From: Salegentibacter sediminis
Lineage (GTDB): Bacteria > Bacteroidota > Bacteroidia > Flavobacteriales > Flavobacteriaceae
Assembly: GCF_002078605.1 (NCBI RefSeq)
Contig: NZ_MSJR01000001.1
Span: 496,001 to 560,000, forward strand
Reading direction: 5' to 3'
DNA length: 64,000 nt
In this document: positions 8,743 to 18,969 of the stretch, one piece after another
How the letters are laid out: each line of letters starts with the position of its first letter
Position numbering within the stretch: the first letter of the stretch is position 1
Program-made: the position numbers and the translations under genes
Notes under the pieces: model-generated
What the model was told of the DNA's origin: nothing
The model's database searches: none
Seen by the model: the letters and a program-made list of their open reading frames with translations, nothing else

Positions 8743-10851
8743 ATGGCACAAAGAGATTTAAAATTTACAAGAAATATAGGAATTGCAGCGCATATTGACG
8801 CCGGAAAAACCACCACTACAGAGCGTATCCTTTATTATACAGGGATAAGCCATAAGATTGGGGAGGTTCACGATGGTGCTGCAACAATGGACTGGATGGA
8901 ACAGGAGCAGGAAAGAGGTATTACCATTACTTCTGCTGCAACTCACTGTAAATGGATGTACCGTGATCAGGAGTTTACTGTGAATATAATTGATACCCCG
9001 GGTCACGTTGACTTTACCGTAGAGGTAGAGCGTTCTTTACGTGTGCTTGATGGGGTTGTTGCTTTGTTTAGTGCTGTGGATGGGGTTGAGCCTCAGAGTG
9101 AAACAGTGTGGAGACAGGCAGATAAATATAAGGTTCCTCGTTTAGGATTCGTTAATAAAATGGACCGTCAGGGAGCCGATTTCTTTAATGTGTGTAAGCA
9201 GGTTAGAGAAATGTTAGGGGGGAACCCTGTACCGCTTCAGGTTCCAATTGGAGAAGAAGCTGATTTTAAAGGGGTGGTAGACCTTATTTCTAAAACTGCC
9301 GTAATCTGGAATGATGAAGATCACGGGATGACCTATGAAACCATAGATATTCCTGAGGAACTTATGGAAGATGTGAATAAATACCGTACAGAGCTTGTAG
9401 AAGCTGTAGCCGAGTATGATGAAGCATTGATGGAAAAGTTCTTTGAAGATGAGAATTCAATTACTGAAGATGAAATTATTGCTGCGCTTAGAGCTGCAAC
9501 CATAGATATGTCTATCATACCTATGATGTGTGGTTCTGCCTTTAAAAATAAAGGAGTTCAGGCAATGCTTGATGCAGTAATGAGATATCTTCCTTCTCCG
9601 GTAGACGTTGAAGCTATTGTAGGGGTTAATCCTGAAACTAATGAAGAGGAGAGCCGTAAGCCACACGTTGACTCACCATTCTCTGCTCTTGCATTTAAAA
9701 TTGCTACCGATCCTTTCGTAGGGCGTTTAGCTTTCTTTAGAGTATATTCTGGTTCTCTTGATGCCGGATCTTATGTTTTGAATAACCGTTCAGGTAAAAA
9801 AGAACGTATCTCTCGTATCTATCAGATGCATTCGAATAAGCAGGAACCTATTGATAAAATTGAGGCTGGAGATATTGGAGCTGCTGTTGGTTTTAAAGAT
9901 ATTAAAACCGGAGATACACTTACCGATGAGAAGCACCCAATTGTACTTGAATCAATGTCTTTCCCGGCCCCCGTTATCGGTATTGCTGTGGAGCCAAAGA
10001 CTAAGGCTGATGTTGAGAAAATGGGAATGGCACTTGGTAAACTTGCAGAAGAAGATCCTACATTTACTGTGCGTACCGATGAAGCTTCAGGCCAGACAAT
10101 AATTTCTGGTATGGGTGAGCTTCACCTGGATATTATTATAGACCGTATGCGTCGTGAGTTCAAAGTAGAAGTTAATGTAGGTCAGCCTCAGGTTGAGTAC
10201 AAAGAAGCTGTTACCAGAACTGCCGATCACCGTGAGGTTTATAAGAAGCAAACAGGTGGTAGAGGTAAATTTGCCGATATCGTGTTCACTTTAGGGCCAG
10301 CAGATGAAGATTTTGAAGGGGAAGGCCTTCAATTCGTAGATGAAATTAAGGGTGGACGTATTCCTAAAGAATTTGTTCCTTCTGTAGAAAAAGGATTTAA
10401 AGAGGCTATGAAAAATGGTCCTTTAGCTGGCTTTACTATGGATAGTCTTAAGGTTACTCTTAAAGACGGATCTTTCCACCCTGTGGATTCCGACCAGTTA
10501 TCTTTCGAACTTGCTGCTAAATTAGGATATAAAGAAGCTGCTAAAAAAGCCGGTTCTGTAATCCTTGAGCCAATTATGAAAGTTGAAGTTGTTACTCCGG
10601 AAGAAAACATGGGAGATATTGTAGGTGACCTTAACAGAAGAAGAGGTCAGGTAAACAATATGTCTGATAGATCTGGAGCTAAAGTTGTAAAAGCTGAAGT
10701 ACCGCTTTCTGAAATGTTTGGTTATGTAACCACGCTTAGAACGCTTTCTTCAGGTAGAGCAACATCAACTATGGAATTCTCTCATTATGCTGAAACTCCT
10801 TCAAATGTTTCTGAAGAAGTGATTAAGGCAGCAAAGGGTACAAACGAATAA
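8743..10851 (+). CDS. fusA: Elongation factor G
   Basis: Translational GTPase that drives translocation and, with RRF, ribosome recycling. 702 aa, normal length. G1 motif [16 protein letters not shown], the switch region [14 protein letters not shown]3 [10 protein letters not shown]4 [10 protein letters not shown] and G5-like CGSAFKNKG are visible in the first 290 residues. Domains II-V follow, including the domain IV segment [11 protein letters not shown]. Followed 10 bases later by rpsJ; no tuf gene lies between, unlike the enterobacterial str operon. Confidence 0.98.
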   Translation: MAQRDLKFTRNIGIAAHIDAGKTTTTERILYYTGISHKIGEVHDGAATMDWMEQEQERGITITSAATHCKWMYRDQEFTVNIIDTPGHVDFTVEVERSLRVLDGVVALFSAVDGVEPQSETVWRQADKYKVPRLGFVNKMDRQGADFFNVCKQVREMLGGNPVPLQVPIGEEADFKGVVDLISKTAVIWNDEDHGMTYETIDIPEELMEDVNKYRTELVEAVAEYDEALMEKFFEDENSITEDEIIAALRAATIDMSIIPMMCGSAFKNKGVQAMLDAVMRYLPSPVDVEAIVGVNPETNEEESRKPHVDSPFSALAFKIATDPFVGRLAFFRVYSGSLDAGSYVLNNRSGKKERISRIYQMHSNKQEPIDKIEAGDIGAAVGFKDIKTGDTLTDEKHPIVLESMSFPAPVIGIAVEPKTKADVEKMGMALGKLAEEDPTFTVRTDEASGQTIISGMGELHLDIIIDRMRREFKVEVNVGQPQVEYKEAVTRTADHREVYKKQTGGRGKFADIVFTLGPADEDFEGEGLQFVDEIKGGRIPKEFVPSVEKGFKEAMKNGPLAGFTMDSLKVTLKDGSFHPVDSDQLSFELAAKLGYKEAAKKAGSVILEPIMKVEVVTPEENMGDIVGDLNRRRGQVNNMSDRSGAKVVKAEVPLSEMFGYVTTLRTLSSGRATSTMEFSHYAETPSNVSEEVIKAAKGTNE

Positions 10852-10861
10852 TCTTAGGAAA

Positions 10862-11167
10862 ATGAGTCAAAAAATTAGAATAAAACTAAAATCCTACGAT
10901 CATAACCTGGTTGACAAGTCAGCTGAAAAGATCGTAAAAACCGTAAAAACTACGGGTGCAGTGGTAACAGGACCAATTCCTTTGCCTACGCATAAAAAAC
11001 TTTTTACAGTTTTACGTTCTCCTCACGTAAACAAGAAATCAAGAGAGCAATTTCAGCTTAGCTCTTATAAGAGACTTCTTGATATCTACAGTTCTTCTTC
11101 AAAAACGATCGATGCGTTGATGAAGCTTGAATTACCAAGTGGGGTTGAAGTAGAGATTAAGGTGTAA
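10862..11167 (+). CDS. rpsJ: 30S ribosomal protein S10 (uS10)
   Basis: 101-aa small-subunit head protein (NusE in transcription antitermination). Conserved features: [16 protein letters not shown] at the start, [28 protein letters not shown] in two blocks, and the C-terminal [11 protein letters not shown]. It is joined to fusA but separated from rplC by an unusual 163-bp gap that contains a terminator-like hairpin, so in this genome rpsJ is expressed with the str genes and uncoupled from the rest of the S10 set. Confidence 0.97.
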   Translation: MSQKIRIKLKSYDHNLVDKSAEKIVKTVKTTGAVVTGPIPLPTHKKLFTVLRSPHVNKKSREQFQLSSYKRLLDIYSSSSKTIDALMKLELPSGVEVEIKV

Positions 11168-11171
11168 GTCT

Positions 11172-11191
11172 ATCCCCGCGAATGCGGGGAT
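11172..11191. repeat. REP-like short palindrome, copy 1
   Basis: Perfect 8-bp stem ATCCCCGC / GCGGGGAT around a GAAT tetraloop, followed by CTATTAAA. A related element (same loop pattern and same trailing CTAT.AAA) lies at 25088-25107. Located 4 bases after the rpsJ stop. Confidence 0.6.
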
Positions 11192-11261
11192 CTATTAAAC
11201 TTACTTCGGTAGGTTTTACATGTCCTGAGCAGTTGGCGAGGGAAAAACGGAAGAAAGATAC

Positions 11262-11300
11262 ATTCAGGGCGAAAGTATTTTTCTGCCCTGAATTTTTTTT
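11262..11300 (+). terminator. Intrinsic terminator / attenuator between rpsJ and rplC
   Basis: ATTCAGGGC (11262-11270) pairs perfectly with GCCCTGAAT (11285-11293). The stem can extend with GAAA/TTTC next to the loop, and it is followed by eight T (11293-11300). This is a complete rho-independent terminator inside the ribosomal superoperon, 30 nt before rplC. It suggests conditional read-through (attenuation), probably by a ribosomal protein such as L4, which attenuates the S10 operon in E. coli. Confidence 0.75.
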
Positions 11301-11330
11301 AAATAAATAAGTAATAATCAAAAATTAATT

Positions 11331-11942
11331 ATGTCTGGGTTAATAGGAAAAAAAATAGGCATGACCAGTATTTTCGACGAGAACGGGAAGAACATCCCTT
11401 GTACCGTGATTGAAGCCGGTCCATGCGTAATTACCCAAGTCAGAACCAAAGAGGTTGACGGGTATGAAGCACTTCAACTTGGTTTCGATGACAAAAAGAC
11501 TGCCAACAAAGCTGCCGAAGGGCATGCCAAGAAAGCGGGAAGCGCTGCAAAGCGTAAAGTCGTGGAATTCCAGGGATTTGAAGGAGATTTTAAATTAGGT
11601 GATGCTATCACCGTGGAACACTTTAAAGAAGGGGAATTCGTAGATGTTTCCGGTACTTCTAAAGGTAAAGGTTTCCAGGGTGTGGTAAAAAGACACGGCT
11701 TTGGTGGTGTGGGTCAAGCGACTCACGGACAGCATAACCGTTTAAGAGCTCCAGGTTCTATTGGTGCTGCATCTTATCCTGCGAGAGTTTTCAAAGGAAT
11801 GAAGATGGCCGGTAGAATGGGTGGAGATAAAGTGAAAGTAGAAAACCTAAGAGTTTTAAAAGTGGTTACAGATAAGAACCTTCTCGTAGTGAAAGGTGCT
11901 GTGCCTGGTCACAAAAACTCATATGTAATCATTAGCAAGTAA
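11331..11942 (+). CDS. rplC: 50S ribosomal protein L3 (uL3)
   Basis: Early-assembly 23S rRNA binder near the peptidyl-transferase centre; 203 aa. The start [17 protein letters not shown] and the central loop [12 protein letters not shown] (with the glutamine-containing tip that is methylated by PrmB in some bacteria) are typical. It follows the attenuator region and shares its last base with the ATG of rplD, so the two are translationally coupled. Confidence 0.97.
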   Translation: MSGLIGKKIGMTSIFDENGKNIPCTVIEAGPCVITQVRTKEVDGYEALQLGFDDKKTANKAAEGHAKKAGSAAKRKVVEFQGFEGDFKLGDAITVEHFKEGEFVDVSGTSKGKGFQGVVKRHGFGGVGQATHGQHNRLRAPGSIGAASYPARVFKGMKMAGRMGGDKVKVENLRVLKVVTDKNLLVVKGAVPGHKNSYVIISK

Positions 11943-12571
11943 TGGAAGTAGCAGTTTTAGATATAAAAGGAAAAGAAACAGGCAGAAAAGCGCAGCTTTC
12001 TGATTCTGTTTTCGCAATAGAGCCTAACGAACATGCTGTTTATCTTGATGTAAAACAATACCTGGCTAATCAACGTCAGGGAACGCATAAAGCTAAGGAA
12101 CGTGCAGAGATCACTGGTTCTACGCGTAAGATCAAGAAACAAAAAGGTACCGGTACGGCTCGTGCAGGTAGCATCAAGTCTCCTATCTTTAAAGGTGGTG
12201 GACGTGTTTTTGGTCCAAGACCAAGAAACTACGGTTTCAAATTGAACAAAAACCTTAAGCGTCTTGCCAGAAAATCGGCTTTGACAATTAAGGCGCAAGG
12301 AAATGCGATTACCGTCGTAGAAGATTTTTCTTTTGATGCACCAAAGACGAAAAATTACATCGACTTTTTGAAAGCCCTTGGTATTCAGGACAAAAAATCC
12401 CTGATAGTATTGGGCGAGTCAAATAAAAACGTATATTTGTCGTCACGTAATTTGAAGGGCTCTGAGGTTGTAAGTAGTTCAGAATTAAGTACTTACAAAA
12501 TATTGAACGCGAAGAATATCGTGTTCCTTGAGGGGTCTTTAGAAGGAATCGAGTCGAATTTAAGTAAATAA
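11942..12571 (+). CDS. rplD: 50S ribosomal protein L4 (uL4)
   Basis: Large-subunit exit-tunnel protein, 209 aa. The tunnel extension is present: [17 protein letters not shown] and [13 protein letters not shown] (about residues 64-100). In E. coli L4 also represses its own operon by acting on the S10 leader; here the attenuator-like element just before rplC is the natural place for such control (inference). TAATG overlap with rplC; 5 bases before rplW. Confidence 0.97.
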   Translation: MEVAVLDIKGKETGRKAQLSDSVFAIEPNEHAVYLDVKQYLANQRQGTHKAKERAEITGSTRKIKKQKGTGTARAGSIKSPIFKGGGRVFGPRPRNYGFKLNKNLKRLARKSALTIKAQGNAITVVEDFSFDAPKTKNYIDFLKALGIQDKKSLIVLGESNKNVYLSSRNLKGSEVVSSSELSTYKILNAKNIVFLEGSLEGIESNLSK

Positions 12572-12576
12572 GCCTT

Positions 12577-12867
12577 ATGAATATCTTAATAAAACCCATT
12601 ATTACGGAAAAAGCCACAGCAGATAGCGAGCTTAATAATCGTTATGCTTTTGTGGTAAACAATAAGGCGAATAAGATTGAAATCAAGAATGCGGTAGAAG
12701 CTGCATACGGAGTTTCAGTTGAAAAAGTTCGTACTATAAATGTCCGTCCAGATCGCAAAACCAGATATACTAAATCTGGAATGATCACTGGTAAAACCAG
12801 CGCTTTCAAAAAAGCATTGGTACAGGTGACGGAAGGTGAAACTATTGATTTGTATAGTAATCTTTAA
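12577..12867 (+). CDS. rplW: 50S ribosomal protein L23 (uL23)
   Basis: 96-aa protein at the tunnel exit, the docking site for trigger factor and SRP. Typical start ILIKPIITEKATADSELNN and conserved NKANKIEIKNAVEAAYGVSVEKV. It lies between rplD and rplB with gaps under 10 bases. Confidence 0.96.
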   Translation: MNILIKPIITEKATADSELNNRYAFVVNNKANKIEIKNAVEAAYGVSVEKVRTINVRPDRKTRYTKSGMITGKTSAFKKALVQVTEGETIDLYSNL

Positions 12868-12876
12868 GATTAAAAA

Positions 12877-13704
12877 ATGTCAGTTAGAAAATTAAAACCA
12901 ATCACACCTGGACAGCGTTTTAGAGTAGTAAATGGGTTTGACGCCATTACTACTGACAAGCCGGAAAAAAGCCTTTTGGCTCCGATCAAAAAGTCGGGTG
13001 GAAGAAACAGTCAGGGAAAAATGACCATGCGCTATAAAGGTGGTGGTCATAAAAGACGTTACAGAGTTATCGATTTTAAACGTGACAAGCAGGGGATTCC
13101 TGCTACTGTTGCCAGTATAGAATACGATCCAAACAGAACGGCCTTTATCGCATTATTGAATTATCAGGATGGCGAGAAAAGGTATATTATTGCTCAGAAC
13201 GGTCTTCAGGTAGGACAGAACCTGGTATCAAGCAATGAGGCTGCGGCTCCAGAAATTGGAAATGCAATGCCTTTAAGTTTTATTCCTCTTGGTACTATTG
13301 TTTCCTGTATCGAACTTAGAGCCGGACAGGGTGCTGTTATGGCAAGAAGTGCTGGAGCTTTTGCCCAACTTCTTGCGAGAGAAGGTAAATACGCAACCAT
13401 CAAACTTCCTTCAGGAGAGATAAGAAGAGTGCTTTCTACTTGTATGGCGACTATTGGTGCTGTTTCAAACAGTGATCACCAGTTGCAGATCTCTGGTAAG
13501 GCTGGTAGAAAACGTTGGTTGGGTAGAAGACCAAGAACAAGACCAGTTGTGATGAACCCAGTAGATCACCCAATGGGTGGTGGTGAAGGTAGAGCTTCAG
13601 GTGGTCACCCACGTTCAAGAAAAGGTTTACCTGCAAAAGGTTTCAAAACCCGTTCAAGAACAAAAGCGAGTAATAAATATATTGTAGAACGTAGAAAGAA
13701 ATAA
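12877..13704 (+). CDS. rplB: 50S ribosomal protein L2 (uL2)
   Basis: Peptidyl-transferase-centre protein, 275 aa. Conserved blocks: [29 protein letters not shown], and the C-terminal globular-extension motif [19 protein letters not shown] with the essential histidine (H229 in E. coli numbering). Full length, in the usual place between rplW and rpsS. Confidence 0.98.
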   Translation: MSVRKLKPITPGQRFRVVNGFDAITTDKPEKSLLAPIKKSGGRNSQGKMTMRYKGGGHKRRYRVIDFKRDKQGIPATVASIEYDPNRTAFIALLNYQDGEKRYIIAQNGLQVGQNLVSSNEAAAPEIGNAMPLSFIPLGTIVSCIELRAGQGAVMARSAGAFAQLLAREGKYATIKLPSGEIRRVLSTCMATIGAVSNSDHQLQISGKAGRKRWLGRRPRTRPVVMNPVDHPMGGGEGRASGGHPRSRKGLPAKGFKTRSRTKASNKYIVERRKK

Positions 13705-13710
13705 TAAGAT

Positions 13711-13989
13711 ATGGCACGTTCATTAAAAAAAGGACCTTACGTTCACTATAAGTTAGATAAGAAGGTTGCTCAAAATGTTGAGTCTGGAAAGAAAGCCGTG
13801 ATCAAAACCTGGTCTCGTGCATCGATGATTACTCCAGATTTTGTTGGGCAAACCATCGCGGTTCATAACGGGAAACAATTTGTTCCTGTGTATGTAACCG
13901 AGAACATGGTAGGTCATAAATTAGGAGAATTTTCACCAACACGTTCTTTTAGAGGGCATGCAGGTGCGAAAAATAAAGGTAAAAAATAA
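13711..13989 (+). CDS. rpsS: 30S ribosomal protein S19 (uS19)
   Basis: 92-aa small-subunit head protein that contacts S13 and the A-site tRNA. Conserved [11 protein letters not shown] start, [12 protein letters not shown], and [15 protein letters not shown]. Six bases after rplB, eight before rplV. Confidence 0.97.
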   Translation: MARSLKKGPYVHYKLDKKVAQNVESGKKAVIKTWSRASMITPDFVGQTIAVHNGKQFVPVYVTENMVGHKLGEFSPTRSFRGHAGAKNKGKK

Positions 13990-13997
13990 TTGAAGCT

Positions 13998-14405
13998 ATG
14001 GGAGTTCGTAAAAGAGAAAGAGCAGAGCAAATAAAAGAAGCCAACAAGCAGGTGGCATTTGCAAAGTTGAATAACTGCCCTACTTCCCCCAGAAAGATGC
14101 GTCTTGTTGCGGATCTTGTAAGAGGTGAGAAAGTAGAAAATGCGCTTCATATTTTAAAATTCAGCCAGAAAGAGGCGTCAAACCGTTTAGAAAAGCTTTT
14201 GCTTTCTGCTATTGCCAATTGGCAAGCTAAAAACGAAGAGGCAAGTATCGAAGATGCTGAATTATTTGTGAAAGAGATTCGTGTAGATGGCGGCGCAATG
14301 CTTAAGAGGCTGCGTCCGGCACCACAGGGTCGTGCACACCGAATTAGAAAAAGATCCAACCACGTTACTTTGGTGCTTGGAGAAAACAATAATACACAAA
14401 GCTAA
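13998..14405 (+). CDS. rplV: 50S ribosomal protein L22 (uL22)
   Basis: 135-aa protein that lines the exit tunnel with an extended beta-hairpin. [18 protein letters not shown] and the hairpin tip region ([19 protein letters not shown]) are present. The N-terminus is slightly longer than in E. coli (about 20 basic residues before the core), as in other Bacteroidota. Confidence 0.96.
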   Translation: MGVRKRERAEQIKEANKQVAFAKLNNCPTSPRKMRLVADLVRGEKVENALHILKFSQKEASNRLEKLLLSAIANWQAKNEEASIEDAELFVKEIRVDGGAMLKRLRPAPQGRAHRIRKRSNHVTLVLGENNNTQS

Positions 14406-14413
14406 GTAAGAGT

Positions 14414-15133
14414 ATGGGACAAAAGACAAATCCAATCGGGAATCGCCTTGGTATTATCAGAGGATGGGAGTCCAACTGGTATGGAGGAAATGACTACGGC
14501 GACAAGTTAGCCGAAGACGATAAGATTAGAAAATATATCCATGCTCGTCTCTCTAAAGCGAGTGTATCCAGGGTAATTATTGAGCGTACCCTTAAGCTTG
14601 TAACCGTTACTATCACCACTGCCAGACCCGGTATCATTATCGGAAAAGGTGGCCAGGAGGTAGACAAGCTTAAAGAAGAGCTAAAAAAGATCACAGACAA
14701 GGAAGTTCAGATTAACATCTTTGAGATTAAGAGGCCAGAACTTGACGCTCATTTAGTGGCATCAAGTGTTGCAAGACAAATCGAGAATCGTATCTCTTAC
14801 CGTCGTGCAATAAAAATGGCTATCGCGGCTGCTATGAGAATGAACGCTGAAGGGATTAAAATTGAGATCTCCGGTCGTTTAAACGGTGCTGAAATGGCAC
14901 GTTCAGAATCATACAAAGATGGAAGAATTCCATTGTCTACTTTTAGGGCCGATATTGATTATGCTTTAATTGAAGCTCACACTACTTATGGTAGACTGGG
15001 AGTTAAAGTATGGATCATGAAAGGCGAAGTGTACGGTAAAAGAGAACTTTCCCCGCTAGTTGGCCTGGCCAAAAAGCAAGGTGGGAAGCCTGGAGCCGGT
15101 CGAGGTGGTAACAAATCACGTCGTAGAAAGTAA
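14414..15133 (+). CDS. rpsC: 30S ribosomal protein S3 (uS3)
   Basis: 239-aa protein at the mRNA entry channel. Start [21 protein letters not shown] domain with the GxxG loop [12 protein letters not shown] (about residues 76-87); C-terminal domain with [12 protein letters not shown] and [10 protein letters not shown]. The tail is Gly/Lys/Arg rich. Confidence 0.97.
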   Translation: MGQKTNPIGNRLGIIRGWESNWYGGNDYGDKLAEDDKIRKYIHARLSKASVSRVIIERTLKLVTVTITTARPGIIIGKGGQEVDKLKEELKKITDKEVQINIFEIKRPELDAHLVASSVARQIENRISYRRAIKMAIAAAMRMNAEGIKIEISGRLNGAEMARSESYKDGRIPLSTFRADIDYALIEAHTTYGRLGVKVWIMKGEVYGKRELSPLVGLAKKQGGKPGAGRGGNKSRRRK

Positions 15134-15153
15134 TTTTTTAAAGTAAAGAAAAA

Positions 15154-15573
15154 ATGTTACAACCTAAAAGAACAAAATACCGTAAGCAACAGAAAGGCCG
15201 TATGAAGGGGATGTCTCAAAGAGGGCATCGACTTTCTAATGGTACCTTCGGAATAAAGTCTATGGACTCTAGTTTTGTAACCGCCCGTCAAATCGAGGCA
15301 GCGCGTATTGCTGCTACTCGTTATATGAAAAGGGAAGGTTCGCTTTGGATCAAGATATTTCCAGATAAGCCTATCACCAAGAAGCCTCTTGAGGTACGTA
15401 TGGGTAAAGGTAAAGGTGCCGTTGAATACTGGGCAGCTGTTGTAAAACCAGGAAGAATCCTATTTGAAATTGGTGGGGTGCCAATGGACGTGGCTAAAGA
15501 AGCCCTTCGTCTTGCTGCACAAAAACTTCCTGTGAAAACTAAGTTTATTGTAGCTAGAGATTATCAGGCTTAA
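15154..15573 (+). CDS. rplP: 50S ribosomal protein L16 (uL16)
   Basis: 139-aa protein close to the A-site tRNA elbow. Start [16 protein letters not shown], central [18 protein letters not shown], and [19 protein letters not shown] with the loop that bears the hydroxylated arginine in E. coli. Full length. Confidence 0.97.
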   Translation: MLQPKRTKYRKQQKGRMKGMSQRGHRLSNGTFGIKSMDSSFVTARQIEAARIAATRYMKREGSLWIKIFPDKPITKKPLEVRMGKGKGAVEYWAAVVKPGRILFEIGGVPMDVAKEALRLAAQKLPVKTKFIVARDYQA

Positions 15574-15585
15574 TATTTAAATGTT

Positions 15586-15777
15586 ATGAAACAATCAGAA
15601 GTAAAAGAATTTTCTGTGGCAGAATTACAAGAGGAGCTTGATAAGTCTAGAAAAGCATATTCAGATTTAAAAATGGCTCACGCAGTTTCGCCATTAGAGA
15701 ACCCAATCCAGCTTAGAGCTGTAAGAAGAGATATAGCGAGACTTGCTACAGAGTTAACTAAAAGAGAACAACAATAA
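15586..15777 (+). CDS. rpmC: 50S ribosomal protein L29 (uL29)
   Basis: 63-aa two-helix protein next to L23 at the tunnel exit. Pattern [20 protein letters not shown] followed by [16 protein letters not shown]. Small but clear from order and motif. Confidence 0.94.
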   Translation: MKQSEVKEFSVAELQEELDKSRKAYSDLKMAHAVSPLENPIQLRAVRRDIARLATELTKREQQ

Positions 15778-15794
15778 GTGTTATTCTGCTGAAC

Positions 15795-16052
15795 ATGGAA
15801 AAAAGAAATTTAAGAAAAGAGCGTATAGGTGTTGTTACCAGTAATAAAATGCAGAAATCAATCGTGGTTTCTGAGGTTAAGAAAGTAAAACACCCTATGT
15901 ATGGAAAATTCGTTTTAAAAACGAAAAAATACGTAGCGCACGACGAGCAAAACGACTGCAACGAAGGAGATACTGTAAGGATCATGGAAACAAGACCTTT
16001 GAGTAAATCTAAATGTTGGAGATTAGTAGAAATAATTGAAAGAGCGAAGTAA
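15795..16052 (+). CDS. rpsQ: 30S ribosomal protein S17 (uS17)
   Basis: 85-aa OB-fold 16S rRNA binder. Typical [38 protein letters not shown] and [16 protein letters not shown]. Two bases before rplN. Confidence 0.97.
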   Translation: MEKRNLRKERIGVVTSNKMQKSIVVSEVKKVKHPMYGKFVLKTKKYVAHDEQNDCNEGDTVRIMETRPLSKSKCWRLVEIIERAK

Positions 16053-16054
16053 TT

Positions 16055-16423
16055 ATGGTACAACAAGAGTCTAGACTAAAAGTAGCAGACAATACCGGAG
16101 CTAAAGAAGTGTTAGCTATTCGTGTATTAGGAGGTACAAAGAAAAGATACGCTTCTGTTGGAGACAAAATAGTTGTCAGCGTAAAAGAAGCTACACCTAA
16201 CGGAAACATTAAAAAGGGTGCAGTTTCAACAGCAGTAGTTGTTCGTACCAGGAAAGAAGTGCGCAGGCCAGATGGATCTTATATCCGTTTTGATGATAAT
16301 GCTTGTGTATTGTTAAACCCAACCGGAGAGATGCGCGGTACCCGTGTATTTGGCCCGGTGGCGAGAGAACTTCGTGATAAGCAATTCATGAAAATTGTAT
16401 CATTGGCACCAGAAGTGCTTTAA
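16055..16423 (+). CDS. rplN: 50S ribosomal protein L14 (uL14)
   Basis: 122-aa protein forming an intersubunit bridge. Start [19 protein letters not shown], the basic loop [19 protein letters not shown] and C-terminal [23 protein letters not shown] family pattern. Full length. Confidence 0.98.
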   Translation: MVQQESRLKVADNTGAKEVLAIRVLGGTKKRYASVGDKIVVSVKEATPNGNIKKGAVSTAVVVRTRKEVRRPDGSYIRFDDNACVLLNPTGEMRGTRVFGPVARELRDKQFMKIVSLAPEVL

Positions 16424-16435
16424 TACATTAAAAAA

Positions 16436-16747
16436 ATGAGAAAGCTTAAGATAAAAACAGGAGATACCGTAAGAGTAATCGCCGGAGATCACAAAGGTCA
16501 GGAAGGTAAAGTTCAAAAGGTATTGATTGATAAGAATAAAGCCATTGTGGAAGGGGTGAATACTATCTCTAAACACGAGAAGCCAAGCGCTGCTAACCCA
16601 CAAGGTGGAATTGTAAAAAAAGAAGCTCCTATCCATATTTCCAACCTGTCTCTAATAGACAAGAATGGTGAAACAACCAGAGTTGGTTATAGAGAAGAGG
16701 ATGGAAAGAAAGTGAGATTTTCTAAAAAATCTAATGAAGTAATTTAG
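16436..16747 (+). CDS. rplX: 50S ribosomal protein L24 (uL24)
   Basis: 103-aa assembly initiator with a KOW motif: [20 protein letters not shown] (residues 4-23). Followed by [19 protein letters not shown]. Two bases before rplE. Confidence 0.97.
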   Translation: MRKLKIKTGDTVRVIAGDHKGQEGKVQKVLIDKNKAIVEGVNTISKHEKPSAANPQGGIVKKEAPIHISNLSLIDKNGETTRVGYREEDGKKVRFSKKSNEVI

Positions 16748-16749
16748 TT

Positions 16750-17301
16750 ATGGCATACGTACCAAGACTTAAAGCAGAATTTAATGACAGAATTAAATCT
16801 GCGCTTAAAGAAGAATTCAGCTACTCCAATGTAATGGAGATTCCAAAACTTGAAAAGATAGTTATTAGCCGTGGAGTTGGTGCAGCTGTTGCCGATAAAA
16901 AACTTGTTGATCATGCAGTAGAAGAGCTTTCTGCTATCTCTGGTCAAAAAGCGATACAGACCATTTCTAAAAAGGATGTTGCTTCGTTCAAACTTCGTAA
17001 GGGGATGCCAATTGGCGCTAAAGTAACTTTACGAGGCTATAGAATGTATGAATTCTTAGACAGACTTATAACTTCTGCATTGCCACGAGTTCGTGATTTC
17101 AACGGAATTAAAGCCAACGGTTTTGATGGAAGAGGAAATTACAACCTGGGGATTACCGAACAAATCATTTTTCCGGAAATTGATATTGACCGGGTGAACC
17201 GCATTGCAGGGATGGATATCACTTTTGTTACTACAGCAAAAACCGATAAGGAAGCAAAATCATTGTTAACCGAACTGGGATTACCCTTTAAAAAGAATTA
17301 A
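16750..17301 (+). CDS. rplE: 50S ribosomal protein L5 (uL5)
   Basis: 183-aa 5S rRNA-binding protein of the central protuberance. [16 protein letters not shown] at the start, [16 protein letters not shown] and [16 protein letters not shown] are conserved. In E. coli the S8 regulatory site overlaps the start of this gene; I saw no comparable hairpin at this start, but there is one before rpsH. Confidence 0.97.
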   Translation: MAYVPRLKAEFNDRIKSALKEEFSYSNVMEIPKLEKIVISRGVGAAVADKKLVDHAVEELSAISGQKAIQTISKKDVASFKLRKGMPIGAKVTLRGYRMYEFLDRLITSALPRVRDFNGIKANGFDGRGNYNLGITEQIIFPEIDIDRVNRIAGMDITFVTTAKTDKEAKSLLTELGLPFKKN

Positions 17302-17303
17302 TT

Positions 17304-17573
17304 ATGGCTAAAGAATCAATGAAAGCCCGTGAGGTAAAGAGGCAGGAAATGGTAAAGAAATATGCTGAGAAACGTCAGGCACTTAAAGAAGCCGGAGATT
17401 ACGAAGCATTGCAGAAATTACCTAAAAACGCTTCTCCAGTACGTTTGCACAACCGTTGTAAGCTAACAGGAAGACCTAAAGGGTACATGAGACAATTTGG
17501 ACTATCGCGAGTAATGTTCAGGGAAATGGCCAATAAAGGTCTTATTCCTGGGGTAAGAAAAGCTAGTTGGTAA
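17304..17573 (+). CDS. rpsN: 30S ribosomal protein S14 (uS14), zinc-free long form
   Basis: 89-aa small-subunit head protein. [19 protein letters not shown] and [22 protein letters not shown] (two blocks) define S14. Only one cysteine is present, so this is the long C-minus form that folds without a zinc ribbon, unlike the short CxxC...CxxC form. Confidence 0.96.
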   Translation: MAKESMKAREVKRQEMVKKYAEKRQALKEAGDYEALQKLPKNASPVRLHNRCKLTGRPKGYMRQFGLSRVMFREMANKGLIPGVRKASW

Positions 17574-17591
17574 AATTATAAATTGGTTGAA

Positions 17592-17620
17592 GGTTCATCC
17601 TGTTTCCAGGAATGAAAACC
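17592..17620 (+). promoter_or_regulatory. Hairpin immediately upstream of rpsH, possible S8 target
   Basis: In the 67-base rpsN-rpsH gap an 11-bp stem can form around the loop TTTC (17603-17606): CCTG/CAGG next to the loop, then T-A, a bulged A (17612), CTT..GAA-type pairs, a two-A bulge and GG/CC at the base. Bulged adenines in a short helix are typical of S8-binding sites, but I have not shown sequence homology. Confidence 0.35.
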
Positions 17621-17640
17621 ACAGCCGCAAATTAGAATAG

Positions 17641-18039
17641 ATGAATACAGATCCTATTGCAGATTATTTAACAAGAATTAGAAACGCCGTTGCAGCTAAC
17701 CACAGAGTGGTGGAGATCCCGGCTTCTAATCTTAAGAAAGAAATCACTAAAATATTATTCGATCAGGGTTATATCCTAAGTTACAAGTTCGATGATTCTA
17801 CCGCTCAGGGCGTGATTAAAATAGCCCTTAAGTATGATAAGATCACCAAAGAACCTGTAATTAAAGAAATCCAGAGAATAAGTAAACCTGGTTTACGTAA
17901 GTATGCCGGCGCCAATGAACTTCCGCGTATCCTTAACGGATTGGGGATTGCTATCGTTTCTACCTCTCATGGGGTGATGACCGGTAAGCAGGCTAAAGCC
18001 GAAAAAGTTGGTGGTGAAGTATTGTGTTACGTTTACTAA
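17641..18039 (+). CDS. rpsH: 30S ribosomal protein S8 (uS8)
   Basis: 132-aa central-domain 16S rRNA binder. TDPIADYLTRIRNAVAANH at the N-terminus and the C-terminal IVSTSHGVMTGKQAKAEKVGGE signature split over two blocks. In E. coli S8 is the autoregulator of the spc operon; the preceding 67-base gap here contains a bulged hairpin, the largest gap inside this part of the operon. Confidence 0.97.
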   Translation: MNTDPIADYLTRIRNAVAANHRVVEIPASNLKKEITKILFDQGYILSYKFDDSTAQGVIKIALKYDKITKEPVIKEIQRISKPGLRKYAGANELPRILNGLGIAIVSTSHGVMTGKQAKAEKVGGEVLCYVY

Positions 18040-18054
18040 TAAAAGACTAAAGAA

Positions 18055-18597
18055 ATGTCAAGAATAGGTAAAAGCCCAATTACAATTCCTGAAGGTGTAA
18101 CAGTAGATTACAAAGATGGATTTGTTACGGTAAAAGGAAAACTTGGAGAACTTAAACAGGAGATTAAAGGCATCGATGTGAAAATCGAAGATGGCGTGAT
18201 TACTTTTGAACGTTCTTCAGAAAAAAGTGAACAAAAAGCCAAGCATGGTCTTTACCGCGCTTTGGTAGACAATATGATTGAAGGTGTTTCGAATGGTTAT
18301 ACTAAAACTCTGGAGTTGGTAGGGGTAGGATACCGCGCTAGCAACCAGGGGCAAAAATTAGATATCGCCGTTGGGTACTCTCATAATATTGTAATAGATT
18401 TGGCTCCCGAAGTTAAAGTGGAAACAGTTTCAGATAAAGGTAAAAACCCTATAGTGAAACTAACTTCTTACGATAAACAACTTGTGGGCCAGGTTGCCGC
18501 TAAAATACGAAGCTTTAGAGCACCAGAACCTTATAAAGGTAAAGGTATTAAGTTTGTTGGAGAGCAATTACGTAGAAAAGCAGGTAAATCAGCTTAA
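18055..18597 (+). CDS. rplF: 50S ribosomal protein L6 (uL6)
   Basis: 180-aa two-domain protein near the factor-binding site. MSRIGKSPITIPEGVTV start and the C-terminal signature PEPYKGKGIKFVGEQLRRK. Full length. Confidence 0.97.
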   Translation: MSRIGKSPITIPEGVTVDYKDGFVTVKGKLGELKQEIKGIDVKIEDGVITFERSSEKSEQKAKHGLYRALVDNMIEGVSNGYTKTLELVGVGYRASNQGQKLDIAVGYSHNIVIDLAPEVKVETVSDKGKNPIVKLTSYDKQLVGQVAAKIRSFRAPEPYKGKGIKFVGEQLRRKAGKSA

Positions 18598-18609
18598 TAA
18601 AGTTTAGAT

Positions 18610-18963
18610 ATGGCAGTTTCAAAACAAGATAGAAGAAATAAGATCAGGAAGCGTGTACGTAAATCAATTACGGGTACTGCAAGCCGACCAAGATTATCTG
18701 TATTCAGAAGTAATAAAGAAATTTATGCTCAGATTATAGATGACGTAGAAGGAAAAACCATTGCTGCGGCTTCCTCAAGAGATAAAGATATTTCAGCAGA
18801 AGGAGATAAATCCAAACAAGCAGAGCTTGTAGGAAAGAATCTAGCTGAAAAAGCTAAGAAAGCCGGTGTGGAAACCATTTCGTTTGACAGGGGTGGATAT
18901 CTATATCACGGAAGAGTTAAATCATTAGCCGAGGGTGCTCGCGAAGGAGGCCTAAAATTCTAG
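18610..18963 (+). CDS. rplR: 50S ribosomal protein L18 (uL18)
   Basis: 117-aa 5S rRNA-binding protein. [20 protein letters not shown] and the C-terminal [20 protein letters not shown] are diagnostic. Six bases before rpsE. Confidence 0.97.
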   Translation: MAVSKQDRRNKIRKRVRKSITGTASRPRLSVFRSNKEIYAQIIDDVEGKTIAAASSRDKDISAEGDKSKQAELVGKNLAEKAKKAGVETISFDRGGYLYHGRVKSLAEGAREGGLKF

Positions 18964-18969
18964 AAAATT

